Shown piece by piece: positions 35,413 through 47,705 of a DNA stretch of 64,000 nt. Numbering within the stretch: position 1 is the first letter of the stretch; every line of letters begins with the position of its first letter. Both the position numbers and the translations under genes were made by a program. This stretch comes from Agromyces allii (GTDB lineage Bacteria > Actinomycetota > Actinomycetes > Actinomycetales > Microbacteriaceae): contig NZ_WBIN01000002.1 of assembly GCF_009749385.1 (NCBI RefSeq), positions 124,001 through 188,000 on the forward strand. The letters are read 5' to 3'. The notes under the pieces are model-generated. The model searched no databases, was not told where the DNA came from, and saw nothing but the letters and a program-made list of their open reading frames with translations.

Positions 35413-38070
35413 ATGCAGACCGCAGACATCCGCCAGCGCTGGCTGGACTTCTTCGCACGCCGCGGACACACCGTCGTGCCGTCCGCCTCGCTCGTCTCCG
35501 ACGACCCCACGCTGCTCTTCACGGTCGCCGGCATGGTGCCGTTCGTGCCGTACCTCACGGGCATCGTGCCCGCGCCGTACCCTCGGGCCACGAGCGTGCA
35601 GAAGTGCATCCGCACGAACGACATCGAAGAGGTCGGCAAGACGCCGCGCCACGGCACGTTCTTCCAGATGAACGGCAACTTCTCGTTCGGCGACTACTTC
35701 AAGGAGGGCGCCATCTCGATGGCGTGGGAGCTCCTGACCTCCTCCGAGGCCGACGGCGGCTACGGCTTCGCACCCGAAGACCTCTGGGTCACGGTCTACG
35801 AAGACGACGACGAGGCGATCGAGCTCTGGAAGAAGGTCGCGGGCCTTCCCGACGAGCGCATCCAGCGTCTCGGCAAGGACACGAACTACTGGCACACGGG
35901 CCAGCCCGGCCCTGCAGGCCCCTGCTCCGAGATCTTCTTCGACCGCGGCCCCGCGTACGGCATCGACGGCGGTCCGGCGACCGACGACGACCGCTACGTC
36001 GAGATCTGGAACCTCGTCTTCATGCAGTACCTGATCGACGACGTGAAGTCGAAGACCGACTTCCGCATCGTGCGCGAACTGCCGAAGAAGAACATCGACA
36101 CCGGCATGGGCCTCGAGCGCGTCGCCTTCATCAAGCAGGGCGTCGAGAACATGTACGAGATCGACCAGGTCCGACCGGTCCTCGACCGCGCCGCCGAACT
36201 CTCCGGCCGCGCCTACGGCGCGAACCACGACGACGACGTGCGCATGCGCGTCATCGCCGACCACGTCCGCTCGGCCCTGATGCTCATGAGCGACGGCGTC
36301 GCGCCGTCGAACGAGGGTCGCGGCTACATCCTGCGCCGTCTCCTGCGCCGGAGCATCCGCGCGATGCGACTGCTCGGCGTCGAGGGTCCGACCTTCCGCG
36401 AGCTCTTCGCGGCCTCGCGCGACGCGATGAAGGCCGCCTACCCCGAGGTCGAGCGCGACTACGCCCACATCGAGCAGCTCGCACTCGGCGAGGAGGCGAT
36501 CTTCCTCCGCACGCTCGAAGCCGGAACCTCGATCCTCGACGGCGCCGTCGGCGAGACGAAGGCGGCCGGCAATGCGGAGCTCGCGGGCAACACCGCGTTC
36601 CTGCTGCACGACACGTACGGGTTCCCGATCGAACTCACGCTCGAGATGGCCGACGAGGCCGGCATCGCCGTCGACCGCGTCGCCTTCGACGAGCTCATGA
36701 CGGCCCAGCGCACCCGTGCCAAGGCCGACGCGAAGTCGAAGAAGAAGGTGCTCGCCGACCTGTCGGTGTACGCCGACTACCGCGCCAAGGGCGAGACGGT
36801 CTTCACGGGCTACACCGAGCTCATGACGGAGTCGAGCGTGCTCGGCCTCCTCGTCGACGGGCACCCCGTCGCCGCGGCGGTGGCCGGTCAGACGGCCGAG
36901 GTCATCCTGGCCGAGACCTCGCTCTACGCCGAGTCCGGCGGTCAGGCGCCCGATCAGGGCCGCATCGTCGGCGACGGGTTCGAGCTCCAGGTGCTCGACG
37001 TGCAGAAGCCCGTCAAGGGCCTGATCAGCCACACGGTCAAGGTGCTCTCGGGCGAGGTCGGCGTCGGCGTGCCGGCGACGTCCGTCGTCGACGAGCAGTA
37101 CCGCCGGGGCGCGACCCAGGCGCACTCGGGCACGCACCTCGTGCACGCAGCCCTCCGCGAGGTGCTCGGCCCGAACGCGCACCAGTCCGGTTCGTACAAC
37201 AAGGCCGGCTACCTGCGCCTCGACTACGGCTGGAACCAGGCGCTCTCGTCCGAGACCCGCTCCGAGATCGAGGAGATCTCGAACAACGCGGTCCGCGACA
37301 ACCTCGAGGTCGTCACGCGCGAACTGCCGCTCGACGAGGCCAAGGCGCTCGGCGCGATGGCGCTCTTCGGCGAGAAGTACGGCGACGTCGTGCGCGTCGT
37401 CGACATCGGCGGGCCCTGGTCCCGCGAGCTCTGCGCCGGAACCCACGTGCGCTCCAGCTCCGAGATCGGCATGATCAACATCATCGGCGAGTCCTCGGTC
37501 GGCGCCTCGAACCGCCGCGTCGAGTCGCTCGTGGGCCTCGACGCGTTCCGCCGGTTCGCCGCAGAGCGCGCGCTCGTCTCAGAGCTCAGCGCGAACCTCA
37601 AGACGCGCCCCGACCAGCTCGTCGAGCGCATCGGAGACCTGGTCGCGAACCTGAAGTCCGCCGAGAAGCGCATCGCGCAGTTCGAGGCCAAGGCGCTCAC
37701 CGACCGGGTTCCGGCTCTCGCCGCGAACGCGGTGCGCACGGGCGACGTGCTCCTCGTGGCCGAGACCGTCGGCTCGCTGGGCTCCGGCGACGAGCTGCGC
37801 TCGCTCGCGACCGCGGTGCGGGGCAAGCTGGGCGACGCGGCATCCGTCGTGGCGTTGACCGCAGAGGTCGGCGGCCGACCGGTCGCCATCGTGGCGACCT
37901 CGCCCGCCGCGCGCGAGGCCGGCGCGAACGCCGGGGCGCTCGCGAAGGCCATGGCGGGCGTGCTCGGCGGCGGCGGCGGCGGAAAGCCCGACCTCGCGCA
38001 GGGCGGCGGCAGCGACCTCTCGGCGATCCCAGCTGCGCTCGACGCGGTCCGCCGCACGTTCGCGGGCTGA
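35413..38070 (+). CDS. alaS: alanine-tRNA ligase
   Basis: The 885-residue class II synthetase has the catalytic domain from residue 1 (IRQRWLDFFARRGHTVVPSA, GNFSFGDYFKEGA), an editing domain with the zinc ligands HSGTHLVH (near 570) and CAGTHVRS (near 673), and a DHHA1 C-terminal domain ending in a Gly-rich stretch. It charges tRNA-Ala and clears Ser and Gly mischarging. Length is standard. The ATG at 35413 has a weak GGAA upstream. ruvX begins 4 bp after the stop, so alaS-ruvX-mltG-aroE is probably one operon. Confidence 0.97.
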   Translation: MQTADIRQRWLDFFARRGHTVVPSASLVSDDPTLLFTVAGMVPFVPYLTGIVPAPYPRATSVQKCIRTNDIEEVGKTPRHGTFFQMNGNFSFGDYFKEGAISMAWELLTSSEADGGYGFAPEDLWVTVYEDDDEAIELWKKVAGLPDERIQRLGKDTNYWHTGQPGPAGPCSEIFFDRGPAYGIDGGPATDDDRYVEIWNLVFMQYLIDDVKSKTDFRIVRELPKKNIDTGMGLERVAFIKQGVENMYEIDQVRPVLDRAAELSGRAYGANHDDDVRMRVIADHVRSALMLMSDGVAPSNEGRGYILRRLLRRSIRAMRLLGVEGPTFRELFAASRDAMKAAYPEVERDYAHIEQLALGEEAIFLRTLEAGTSILDGAVGETKAAGNAELAGNTAFLLHDTYGFPIELTLEMADEAGIAVDRVAFDELMTAQRTRAKADAKSKKKVLADLSVYADYRAKGETVFTGYTELMTESSVLGLLVDGHPVAAAVAGQTAEVILAETSLYAESGGQAPDQGRIVGDGFELQVLDVQKPVKGLISHTVKVLSGEVGVGVPATSVVDEQYRRGATQAHSGTHLVHAALREVLGPNAHQSGSYNKAGYLRLDYGWNQALSSETRSEIEEISNNAVRDNLEVVTRELPLDEAKALGAMALFGEKYGDVVRVVDIGGPWSRELCAGTHVRSSSEIGMINIIGESSVGASNRRVESLVGLDAFRRFAAERALVSELSANLKTRPDQLVERIGDLVANLKSAEKRIAQFEAKALTDRVPALAANAVRTGDVLLVAETVGSLGSGDELRSLATAVRGKLGDAASVVALTAEVGGRPVAIVATSPAAREAGANAGALAKAMAGVLGGGGGGKPDLAQGGGSDLSAIPAALDAVRRTFAG

Positions 38071-38074
38071 TCCG

Positions 38075-38551
38075 ATGCGTTCCGGTGCGCGACTCGGCAT
38101 CGATGTCGGCCGAGCGCGCATCGGCGTCGCCCGCAGCGACGGCGCGGGCATGATGGCCGTGCCGATCGAGACGGTGCCTCGTGCGAGCGACGGCGATGCC
38201 GACATCCGCCGGGTCCTCGAACTCGCCGAGGAGTACTCGGCTTTCGAACTCGTGGTCGGGCACCCGCTGTCGATGTCGGGCGCGGCGACCCCCTCGACCG
38301 ACGACGCGGTCGCGTTCGCCCGACGGCTCGCCGACCGCGGCGCCGTCGTGCGACTCGTCGACGAGCGGCTCTCGACGGTGAGCGCCCAGCAGGCGCTCAG
38401 AGCCTCGGGTCGCTCGACTCGCACGCAACGTCCAGTCGTCGACCAGGTCGCGGCCGTTATCATTCTGCAACACGCACTCGACAGCGAGCGCTCCTCCGGA
38501 AATCCCCCCGGGCGTGCGCTCGACCCCGACGAAGGGCCGTCCACCCTGTGA
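38075..38551 (+). CDS. ruvX: Holliday-junction-resolvase-like protein / putative pre-16S rRNA nuclease (YqgF)
   Basis: This 158-residue RNase H-fold protein has the catalytic Asp in LGIDVGRARIGVA (D10), the Glu in VDERLSTVSAQ and an Asp in PVVDQVAAVIIL. In E. coli YqgF matures the 16S rRNA 5' end; a junction-resolving role was also proposed. A C-terminal extension of about 20 residues follows the core. The start is ATG 38075. Its stop overlaps mltG by 4 bp (GTGA). Confidence 0.93.
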   Translation: MRSGARLGIDVGRARIGVARSDGAGMMAVPIETVPRASDGDADIRRVLELAEEYSAFELVVGHPLSMSGAATPSTDDAVAFARRLADRGAVVRLVDERLSTVSAQQALRASGRSTRTQRPVVDQVAAVIILQHALDSERSSGNPPGRALDPDEGPSTL

Positions 38552-40080
38552 CTCAGCTCCCCCCAGAGCGCCGTGATCCGAACACCCAGCGTCCAGCCAC
38601 CGACTGGCACGCGCTGCTCAATGGCGAGGCCCAGGCGGATGCCGCGCGCCGGGCGGCTGCCGCGCAGACCGCGCAGCAGGCCGCCGTCGACGCAGCCGGC
38701 GCGGCGGCCGAGCCGGCGCAGCCGCTGACCCGTCGTGAACTGCGCGAGCGCGAGCAGCGCGCCCAGGAGGCGCAGGCCGCGCAGGCGCCGTCCGGCGCGC
38801 AGGCGCGACCCGCCGGATCCCCGACGTCGGACGTGCAGCCGTCCCGGGTTCCCGAGTACGCCGCGGCTCAGGCGACGGGGCGTCAGCAGCCCGCCGGCGC
38901 GGGCCCGTACGACGAGCCCGCCCGTGCCGAGACCCCGGTCGACCCCTTCGTCGCCTCGCGCGTCGATCGGCGAGCGAACGCCTACGACGACTACCACGAG
39001 CCGAAGAAGAAGCGCCGTGGTCCGTGGGGCTGCCTCATCGGGCTGCTCATCGTGGGTGCGCTCGTCGCGGGCGCCGCGTTCTTCCTGCAGGGTCCGATCT
39101 CGGCCGTGATCGCGCATTTCACGCCGGCCGCCGACTACGAGGGCGCCGGCACGGGCGAGGTCGTCTTCATGATCCACGACGGCGACACCGGGTCGAGCAT
39201 CGCGGAGAACCTCGCCGCGCAGGATGTCGTAGCGTCGTACGACGCCTTCTACGACCTGCTCCTCGCGCAGAGCCCCGAGCCCGAGTTCCAGCCCGGTGCG
39301 TACCGGTTGGCGAACCAGATGAGTTCGCAGGCCGCGCTCGACGCGCTGACCGACCCGGCGAACAAGCTCGAGAACACGTTCGTGATCCCCGAGGGCACCG
39401 CCCTGCCCGATGTGCTCGTCTCGGCATCGGAGGGCACGGGCATCCCGTTGGAGGAACTGCAGGCCGCTGCGGCCGAATCGCCGCAGTCGTACGGGCTCCC
39501 GGCGGAGGCGAAGACGCTCGAGGGATTCCTGTTCCCGGCGACCTACACGCTCGATCCGGGCATCGATGCGCGCGGGGTGCTGCAGACGCTCGTCGACCGC
39601 CAGTTCCAGGCGCTCGACGAGGCGGGGGTCGCGCCCGCGGACCGGTGGAAGACCGTGATCCTCGCCTCGATCGTGCAGCGCGAGGCCGGCTCGAACACCG
39701 ACGACTTCCCGAAGATCGCCAGGGTCTTCCAGAACCGTCTCGACCAGGGCATCAACCTCGAGTCCGACGCGACGGTCGCGTACGGCACGGGCAACATGCA
39801 CACCGTCTGGACCACCGACGAGGAGCGCGCCGACGCGAGCAACCTCTACAACACGTACGCCAACCCTGGCCTGCCCGTCGGACCGATCGGCAACCCGGGC
39901 GACGTCGCGATCAACGCGGCCCTGCACCCCGCCGACGGGACGTGGCTCTTCTTCGTGCCGGTGAACCTCGCCACCGGCGAGACGGTGTTCTCGACCACGG
40001 TCGACGAGCACGACGCGGCGGTCGCGCAGCTGCAGGAGTGGTGCGCGGCGAGCGACGAGAACGCGGCCTACTGTGAGTGA
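38548..40080 (+). CDS. mltG: endolytic transglycosylase MltG
   Basis: The 510-residue protein has a long cytoplasmic N-terminus rich in Ala, Gln, Arg and Pro (1-155), one membrane helix (about 160-183) and an extracellular YceG domain. The catalytic Glu is in SIVQREAGSNTDDFPKIA near 378; FQNRLDQGINLESDATVAYG and GNPGDVAINAA are family motifs. It cuts nascent peptidoglycan and may set glycan strand length. GTG 38548 overlaps ruvX; the end overlaps aroE by 8 bp. Confidence 0.94.
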   Translation: MTQLPPERRDPNTQRPATDWHALLNGEAQADAARRAAAAQTAQQAAVDAAGAAAEPAQPLTRRELREREQRAQEAQAAQAPSGAQARPAGSPTSDVQPSRVPEYAAAQATGRQQPAGAGPYDEPARAETPVDPFVASRVDRRANAYDDYHEPKKKRRGPWGCLIGLLIVGALVAGAAFFLQGPISAVIAHFTPAADYEGAGTGEVVFMIHDGDTGSSIAENLAAQDVVASYDAFYDLLLAQSPEPEFQPGAYRLANQMSSQAALDALTDPANKLENTFVIPEGTALPDVLVSASEGTGIPLEELQAAAAESPQSYGLPAEAKTLEGFLFPATYTLDPGIDARGVLQTLVDRQFQALDEAGVAPADRWKTVILASIVQREAGSNTDDFPKIARVFQNRLDQGINLESDATVAYGTGNMHTVWTTDEERADASNLYNTYANPGLPVGPIGNPGDVAINAALHPADGTWLFFVPVNLATGETVFSTTVDEHDAAVAQLQEWCAASDENAAYCE

Positions 40081-40903
40081 TCGGCCAACGCGTCTCGCGG
40101 TGCTCGGCAAGCCGATCGCGCATTCGAAGAGCCCGGGTCTGCATCGGGCGGCGTACCGTCGGCTGGGCCTCGACTGGCAGTACGACCGCATCGAGGTCGA
40201 CGGCGCCGGCGTCGGCGAGTTCGTGACGGGTCGCGACGACTCGTGGCGCGGGCTCTCGCTGACCATGCCGCTCAAGTACGACGTCGTCCCGGTGCTCGAC
40301 GAGCTCGACGCCATCGCCCGGATCACGGGTGCGGCGAACACCGTGCTCTTCGACAGCGGACGGCGGCTCGGCTTCAACACCGACGTCGGCGGCATCGTCC
40401 GCTCGCTCGGCGAGGCGGGCGTCGACCAGGCGCGCACGGCGATCGTGATCGGCGGCGGCGCGACCGCGGCATCCGCACTGGTGGCCCTCGCCGAGCTCGG
40501 CGTCGCCCACGTGCGGCTGCTGCTCCGACGCCCGGAGGCAGGCGCCGCCCTCGTCGAGCTCGGTCGCTCGGTCGGCGTGCGGGTCACGCCAGAGCACATC
40601 GGCGAACTCGCCGGCGCCGAGCCCGTCGACGTGGTCGTCAGCACGCTGCCCGGCGGCACCGACGCCGGCGTCGCGGCATCCGACGCCCTCGTCGGGGGAG
40701 CGCTGCTGCTCGATGTCGCGTACGCGCCGTGGCCGACGCCGCTCGCCTCGCAGTGGCTCGCAACGGGCGGTCGCGTCATCGACGGCAGCGGGATGCTGCT
40801 GCACCAGGCGCTCCTCCAGGTGCGCGTCTTCGTCGGCGGCGACCCCACGGTGCCGTTGCCCGACGAGCACGACGTGCTCGCCGTCATGCGCGAATCCCTC
40901 TGA
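40073..40903 (+). CDS. aroE: shikimate dehydrogenase
   Basis: This 276-residue enzyme reduces 3-dehydroshikimate to shikimate. The substrate pocket SKSPGLH near residue 18, the catalytic Lys in SLTMPLK (near 68), NTVLFD and GFNTDVGG, and a Rossmann fold starting VIGGGATAASALVAL are all present. The last is a GGGAT-type loop with no usual GAGGA, seen in some actinobacterial members. The GTG start lies in the end of mltG. aroC follows after 24 bp, so the aro genes probably form one transcription unit. Confidence 0.93.
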   Translation: MSDRPTRLAVLGKPIAHSKSPGLHRAAYRRLGLDWQYDRIEVDGAGVGEFVTGRDDSWRGLSLTMPLKYDVVPVLDELDAIARITGAANTVLFDSGRRLGFNTDVGGIVRSLGEAGVDQARTAIVIGGGATAASALVALAELGVAHVRLLLRRPEAGAALVELGRSVGVRVTPEHIGELAGAEPVDVVVSTLPGGTDAGVAASDALVGGALLLDVAYAPWPTPLASQWLATGGRVIDGSGMLLHQALLQVRVFVGGDPTVPLPDEHDVLAVMRESL

Positions 40904-40927
40904 CGCGGCTGTGGGAGGATAGAGCAC

Positions 40928-42148
40928 ATGCTTCGTTGGCTTACTGCCGGAGAGTCGCACGGCCCTGAGCTCGTCGCGATCCTCGAGGGTCTTCCCGCCG
41001 GTATCCCCGTTTCACTCGATGACATCCGTGCCGATCTGGCGCGCCGCAAACTCGGCTACGGCCGTGGCGCGCGCATGAAGTTCGAGCAGGACGAGCTCGC
41101 GATCTCCGGTGGCGTGCGCCACGGGCTCAGCCTCGGCAGCCCGATCGCGGTGCGCGTCGGCAACACGGAGTGGCCCAAGTGGCAGGAGGTCATGAGCCCG
41201 GAGCCCATCGATCCCGCCCGGCTCGGTCGTGGTCGCGGCGCCGCACTCACGCGCCCTCGCCCCGGTCACGCCGACCTCGTCGGCATGCAGAAGTACGACT
41301 TCGACGAGGCGCGACCCGTGCTCGAGCGGGCCAGCGCCCGTGAGACGGCGGCGCGCGTCGCCCTCGGCGCGATCGCCCGCAGCTTCCTCTCCGAGCTCGG
41401 CATCGAGCTCGTCGCCCACACGATCGCGATCGGCCCGGTCCGCGTGCCCGAGGGTCGGCCCCTTCCGCTCCCGGCCGACGTCGACGCGCTCGACGCCGAC
41501 CCGCTGCGCTGCTTCGACGCCGAGACCTCGGTGCTCATGGTCGCCGAGGTCGACGCGGCCCACAAGGACGGCGACACGCTCGGCGGCGTCGTCGAGGTGC
41601 TCGCCTACGGCGTGCCCCCGGGTCTCGGCTCGCACGTGCACTGGGACCGCAGGCTCGACTCGCAGCTCGCCGCAGCGCTCATGGGCATCCAGGCCATCAA
41701 GGGGGTCGAGGTCGGCGACGGCTTCGAGACCACGCGTCGCCGTGGTTCCGCCGCGCACGACGAACTCCACCTGTCCGACGGCCGCATCGTGCGATCGAGC
41801 GATCGCGCGGGCGGCACCGAGGGCGGCATGTCCACCGGCACCGTGCTGCGCGTGCGGGCCGGCATGAAGCCGATCGCGACCATCCCGCACGCCCTGCCGA
41901 CCGTCGACATCGCCACGGGCGAGGCGGCAGCCGCGCACCACCAGCGATCGGATGTCTGCGCGGTCCCCGCGGCCGGCGTCGTCGCCGAGGCGATGGTCGC
42001 GCTCACCCTCGCGAACGCCGTGCTCGAGAAGTTCGGCGGCGACTCCGTCGGCGAGACGCGTCGCAACCTCGAGTCCTACCTCGCGGCGATCCCCGACGCG
42101 CTCCGTACGGAGGTCGTCGCAGCCGGCGCCGCACCGGTCCGTGGCTGA
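40928..42148 (+). CDS. aroC: chorismate synthase
   Basis: The 406-residue FMN-dependent enzyme makes chorismate from EPSP. The N-terminus [20 protein letters not shown] and the conserved [24 protein letters not shown] region are clear, as are [15 protein letters not shown] and the C-terminal [20 protein letters not shown] segment. GGGAGGA lies 8 nt before ATG 40928, a strong ribosome site. It overlaps aroK by 8 bp. Confidence 0.97.
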   Translation: MLRWLTAGESHGPELVAILEGLPAGIPVSLDDIRADLARRKLGYGRGARMKFEQDELAISGGVRHGLSLGSPIAVRVGNTEWPKWQEVMSPEPIDPARLGRGRGAALTRPRPGHADLVGMQKYDFDEARPVLERASARETAARVALGAIARSFLSELGIELVAHTIAIGPVRVPEGRPLPLPADVDALDADPLRCFDAETSVLMVAEVDAAHKDGDTLGGVVEVLAYGVPPGLGSHVHWDRRLDSQLAAALMGIQAIKGVEVGDGFETTRRRGSAAHDELHLSDGRIVRSSDRAGGTEGGMSTGTVLRVRAGMKPIATIPHALPTVDIATGEAAAAHHQRSDVCAVPAAGVVAEAMVALTLANAVLEKFGGDSVGETRRNLESYLAAIPDALRTEVVAAGAAPVRG

Positions 42149-42665
42149 CGACGGGGCGCCCGCCCTGCAGCTCCCGCTCGTGCTCATCGGCCCGATGGGC
42201 GCGGGCAAGTCCCGCGTCGGCGGACGGCTCGCGACATCCGTCGGCGTGCCGTTCATCGACACCGACGCGCGCATCGAGGAGCGGCACGGCCCGATCGACG
42301 AGATCTTCGCACGCGACGGCGAAGCGGCCTTCCGGGCATTCGAACGCGAGGTGGTGGCGGAGGCGCTCAACGAGCACGCCGTGGTCTCGCTGGGCGGCGG
42401 CGCAGTGCTGCACCCCGACACGCAAGCCGATCTGGCGGATGCCGCCGTGGTCTGGCTGACGGTGACGGCCGAGGCGGTCGCCGTGCGCCTCGTCGGCGGC
42501 AACCGCCCGCTGCTCGCAGGCGGCGGCATCGAACGCTGGAAGGCCATCCAGGTCGAGCGGGAGCCGGTCTACGCCTCGCTCGCCGACCTCGAGATCGACA
42601 CGTCGCGCCGCTCGGTCGCACGCATCGTCGAACAGATCACCGAGCGCTTCGGAGGAACACGATGA
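42141..42665 (+). CDS. aroK: shikimate kinase
   Basis: This 174-residue kinase phosphorylates shikimate at O3. The P-loop is GPMGAGKS (17-24), the shikimate-binding DTD sits in FIDTDARIE, and GGGAVL and the lid NRPLLAGGG follow. The start GTG 42141 lies in the end of aroC. The stop overlaps aroB by 4 bp (ATGA), so aroC-aroK-aroB are coupled. Confidence 0.95.
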   Translation: MADDGAPALQLPLVLIGPMGAGKSRVGGRLATSVGVPFIDTDARIEERHGPIDEIFARDGEAAFRAFEREVVAEALNEHAVVSLGGGAVLHPDTQADLADAAVVWLTVTAEAVAVRLVGGNRPLLAGGGIERWKAIQVEREPVYASLADLEIDTSRRSVARIVEQITERFGGTR

Positions 42666-43747
42666 CCGCAGCCGCGCCAAGCACGAGCATCCGCGTCGGG
42701 GGAGAGGGCGGCTACGACGTCGTCATCGGCAACGGCGTGCTCGCCGGCCTCGGCGACGCCCTCGGCCCCGCCGTCAGGAAGGTGCTCGTCGTGCATCCGG
42801 CGACGCTCGGCGCGCGCGCCGCGGCCCTGCGCGAGGCGCTCTCCGATCGCTTCGAGGTGCTGCTCGCCGAGATCCCCGACGCCGAGGCCGGCAAGCGCAT
42901 CGAGGTCGCCGCGTTCTGCTGGCAGGTGCTCGGCCAGGCCGACTTCACGCGCAGCGACGCGGTCGTCGGCATCGGCGGCGGCGCCGTGACCGACCTCGCG
43001 GGCTTCGTCGCCGCGACCTGGCTCCGGGGCGTGCGCGTCGTGCAGGTGCCGACGACGGTGCTCGGCATGGTCGACGCGGCCGTCGGCGGCAAGACGGGCA
43101 TCAACACGAACGAGGGCAAGAACCTCGTCGGTGCGTTCCACCCGCCGGCTGCGGTGCTGTGCGACCTCGATCTGCTCGACACGCTCCCGCGCAACGAGAT
43201 CCTCGCGGGCTTCGCCGAGATCGTGAAGGCCGGGTTCATCCGGTACCCCGAGATCCTCGACACCATCGAGGCCGACCCCGACGCGGCGACCGACCCGACG
43301 ACGCCGCAGTTCCGCCGGGTCGTCGAGCTCGCGATCCAGATGAAGGCCGACGTCGTCTCCGAAGACCTCACCGAGCAGGGCCTCCGCGAGATCCTGAACT
43401 ACGGGCACACGCTCGGCCACGCGGTCGAGCACGCCGAGCGGTACCAGTGGCGGCACGGCGCGGCGATCTCGGTGGGCATGGCGTTCGCGGCCGAGCTCGG
43501 ACGCCTCTCCGGGCGGCTCTCCGACGAGGTCGCCGACCGCCACCGCAGCATCCTCGAGCTCCTCGGCCTGCCGACGAGCTACCCGGCGGGCCGGTGGCCG
43601 ACGCTCCTCGCGACCATGCAACGCGACAAGAAGTCGCGCGGCGGGCAGCTGCGGTTCATCGTGCTCGACGACCTCGCCAAGCCGACGGTCATGCAGGCGC
43701 CCGACCAGTCGCTGCTCTTCGCGGCGTATCAGGAGATCGGTTCCTGA
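42662..43747 (+). CDS. aroB: 3-dehydroquinate synthase
   Basis: The 361-residue NAD- and metal-dependent enzyme turns DAHP into 3-dehydroquinate. The NAD site has GIGGGAVTDLAGFVAATWLRG, shortened here as GIGGGAVTDLAG, followed by PTTVLGMVDAAVGGKTG. Metal ligands lie in EIVKAG and in GHTLGHAVEH. Length is normal. It ends the aroE-C-K-B block; aroQ follows 69 bp later with its own -10 box. Confidence 0.97.
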   Translation: MTAAAPSTSIRVGGEGGYDVVIGNGVLAGLGDALGPAVRKVLVVHPATLGARAAALREALSDRFEVLLAEIPDAEAGKRIEVAAFCWQVLGQADFTRSDAVVGIGGGAVTDLAGFVAATWLRGVRVVQVPTTVLGMVDAAVGGKTGINTNEGKNLVGAFHPPAAVLCDLDLLDTLPRNEILAGFAEIVKAGFIRYPEILDTIEADPDAATDPTTPQFRRVVELAIQMKADVVSEDLTEQGLREILNYGHTLGHAVEHAERYQWRHGAAISVGMAFAAELGRLSGRLSDEVADRHRSILELLGLPTSYPAGRWPTLLATMQRDKKSRGGQLRFIVLDDLAKPTVMQAPDQSLLFAAYQEIGS

Positions 43748-43803
43748 GCCCGCACAGGCGGTCGCGGGGCGTCGCACCGCGCGAGGGGCGGATGCCGCGC
43801 CGA

Positions 43804-43809
43804 TAGGCT
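43804..43809 (+). promoter_or_regulatory. -10 box of a possible leaderless promoter (aroQ)
   Basis: TAGGCT at 43804-43809 is followed by 7 nt and the aroQ ATG. A GGATGCCG octamer lies about 10 bp upstream. Confidence 0.55.
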
Positions 43810-43816
43810 TCCTGTC

Positions 43817-44257
43817 ATGACGACGATCCTCGTGCTGAACGGCCCGAACCTCGGCCGGCTCGGCACACGCGAACCAGAGGTGTACGGCAGTGAGACGCTC
43901 GCCGACATCGGAGCCGGGCTCGCGGCATCCGTGCCCGACGGGGTCGAGATCGACCTCCGCCAGTCCGACGACGAGGCCGAGCTCATCGGCTGGATCCACG
44001 AGGCCGTCGACCGCAAGCTGCCGGTGGTGCTGAACCCCGCGGCGTTCACGCACTACAGCTACGCGCTCCGGGATGCCGCGGCGCAGCTGAAGCAGACGGG
44101 CGTGCCGCTCGTCGAGGTGCATCTCTCGAACCCGCACGCCCGTGAGACGTTCCGCCACACGAGCGTCATCTCGGGTGTCGCGACGGGCGTGATCGCGGGT
44201 TTCGGCCCCGACTCGTACCGCCTCGCCGTCGAGGCCGTTCTGCGTTCGCTCGGGTGA
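43817..44257 (+). CDS. aroQ: 3-dehydroquinate dehydratase, type II
   Basis: This 146-residue dodecameric enzyme dehydrates 3-dehydroquinate. LVLNGPNLGRLGTREPEVYG carries the catalytic Tyr (Y23) and lid Arg; NPAAFTHYSYALRDA and VEVHLSNPHAR follow, then the active His near 102. ATG 43817 lies 7 nt after TAGGCT with no ribosome site, so translation is probably leaderless. It completes the shikimate genes; aroA and the DAHP synthase are elsewhere. Confidence 0.96.
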   Translation: MTTILVLNGPNLGRLGTREPEVYGSETLADIGAGLAASVPDGVEIDLRQSDDEAELIGWIHEAVDRKLPVVLNPAAFTHYSYALRDAAAQLKQTGVPLVEVHLSNPHARETFRHTSVISGVATGVIAGFGPDSYRLAVEAVLRSLG

Positions 44258-44332
44258 GTCGACTACACTCGATCAGTCGCACACGTTCGTCGTGCGCCCG
44301 AAACTTTCACCGAATCGAACGGAATCACCTTC

Positions 44333-44896
44333 ATGGCAAGCACCGCTGACATCAAGAACGGCGTCGTCCTCTCCATCGACGGGCAGCTCTGGAGCGTCAT
44401 CGAGTTCCAGCACGTCAAGCCCGGCAAGGGTGGCGCGTTCGTGCGCACCAAGCTGAAGAACGTCGTGTCGGGCAAGGTCGTCGACCGCACCTACAACGCG
44501 GGCGCGAAGATCGAGATCGAGAACGTCGACCGTCGCGACTTCAGCTACCTGTACGCCGACGGCGACGGCTTCGTGTTCATGGACACGTCCGACTACGACC
44601 AGATCACGGTTCCGGGCACGGTCGTCGGCGACGCCGCCAACTTCATGCTCGAGAACCAGGCCGTGACGATCGCCCTGAACAACGGCAACCCGCTCTACGT
44701 CGAACTGCCGGCATCCGTCGTGCTCGAGATCACGTACACCGAGCCCGGCCTGCAGGGCGACCGGTCGACCGGCGGCACCAAGCCCGCCACCGTCCAGACC
44801 GGCTACGAGATCCAGGTGCCGCTGTTCCTCGAGACCGGCACCAAGGTCAAGGTCGACACCCGCGACGGCTCCTACCTCGGGCGCGTGAACGACTAG
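44333..44896 (+). CDS. efp: translation elongation factor P
   Basis: The 187-residue protein relieves ribosome stalling at proline runs. The tip lysine is K32 in [14 protein letters not shown], the KPGKG loop found in actinobacteria where no lysyl modification enzyme is usual. Three beta-barrel domains are complete. TACACT (44264-44269) is a plausible -10 box, giving a leader of about 60 nt. The stop TAG shares its G with the nusB GTG. Confidence 0.97.
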   Translation: MASTADIKNGVVLSIDGQLWSVIEFQHVKPGKGGAFVRTKLKNVVSGKVVDRTYNAGAKIEIENVDRRDFSYLYADGDGFVFMDTSDYDQITVPGTVVGDAANFMLENQAVTIALNNGNPLYVELPASVVLEITYTEPGLQGDRSTGGTKPATVQTGYEIQVPLFLETGTKVKVDTRDGSYLGRVND

Positions 44897-45309
44897 TGAG
44901 TGCACGCACGAAGGCGCGCAAGCGCGCCCTCGACCTGCTCTACTCCGCCGACATGCGGCAGGTTCCGGTCGAGCAGCTGCTCGTGACCGAGGCCGAGCGT
45001 GCGGCGGGCGAGCCCGAGCGTCAGAAGTCGTGGCTGTACGCGCGCGAGATCGTCGACGGCGTCGTCGATCACCGCGAGGAGATCGACGAGCTCATCACGA
45101 CGCACTCGCGCGGCTGGACCCTCGAGCGCATGCCCGCCGTCGACCGCGCCCTGCTGCGCATCGGCGCCTGGGAGATCCTCTACAACGACAGCGTGCCCGA
45201 CCCCGTCGCGATCTCCGAGGCGGTCGAAGCGGCCACCGTGCTGTCGACCGACGACTCGGCCGGGTTCGTGAACGGCCTGCTTGCGGCCATCTCGCACTCC
45301 AAGGCCTGA
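44896..45309 (+). CDS. nusB: transcription antitermination factor NusB
   Basis: This 137-residue all-helical protein acts with NusE in rRNA antitermination. The N-terminal KARKRALDLLYSADMR and the C-terminal ISEAVEAATVLSTDDSAGFV segments are diagnostic. It is coupled to efp by a 1-bp overlap, an order common in bacteria. A strong hairpin terminator follows 12 bp after the stop. Confidence 0.96.
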   Translation: MSARTKARKRALDLLYSADMRQVPVEQLLVTEAERAAGEPERQKSWLYAREIVDGVVDHREEIDELITTHSRGWTLERMPAVDRALLRIGAWEILYNDSVPDPVAISEAVEAATVLSTDDSAGFVNGLLAAISHSKA

Positions 45310-45320
45310 CGGCACCACCT

Positions 45321-45361
45321 CGAACGGCGGCCGACGATGATGCATCGTCGGCCGCCGTTCG
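45321..45361 (+). terminator. efp-nusB terminator
   Basis: An 18-bp stem (45321-45338 with 45344-45361) has a 5-nt loop. The rest of the 239-bp gap to the next gene shows two copies of GTTCAGCG about 25 bp apart and no gene. Confidence 0.85.
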
Positions 45362-45548
45362 TCGTGTTCCGCGGAACCGCGGCCCGGTGCTGACCCCGAG
45401 ACGCGTTCAGCGATGCCACCGACCCGGGTTCAGCGGAGGCCCCGACGTGCGGTGAACGGGTTCCCGATGAGATTGGCGATGTCGCCTCGTGCGGCCGCCG
45501 TGGATGCTCTTCCGCGGCACGCCACCTCCTCGGAAGGAAACTCCCCGC

Positions 45549-47701
<2,153 letters not shown>

Positions 47702-47705
<4 letters not shown>

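Noticed and set aside
37579-41049. Very long minus-strand open frame opposite alaS, ruvX, mltG and aroE
   Set aside because: Shadow of high GC third positions. The plus strand holds recognisable families throughout; the antisense product is Arg/Ser/Pro-rich with no domain.
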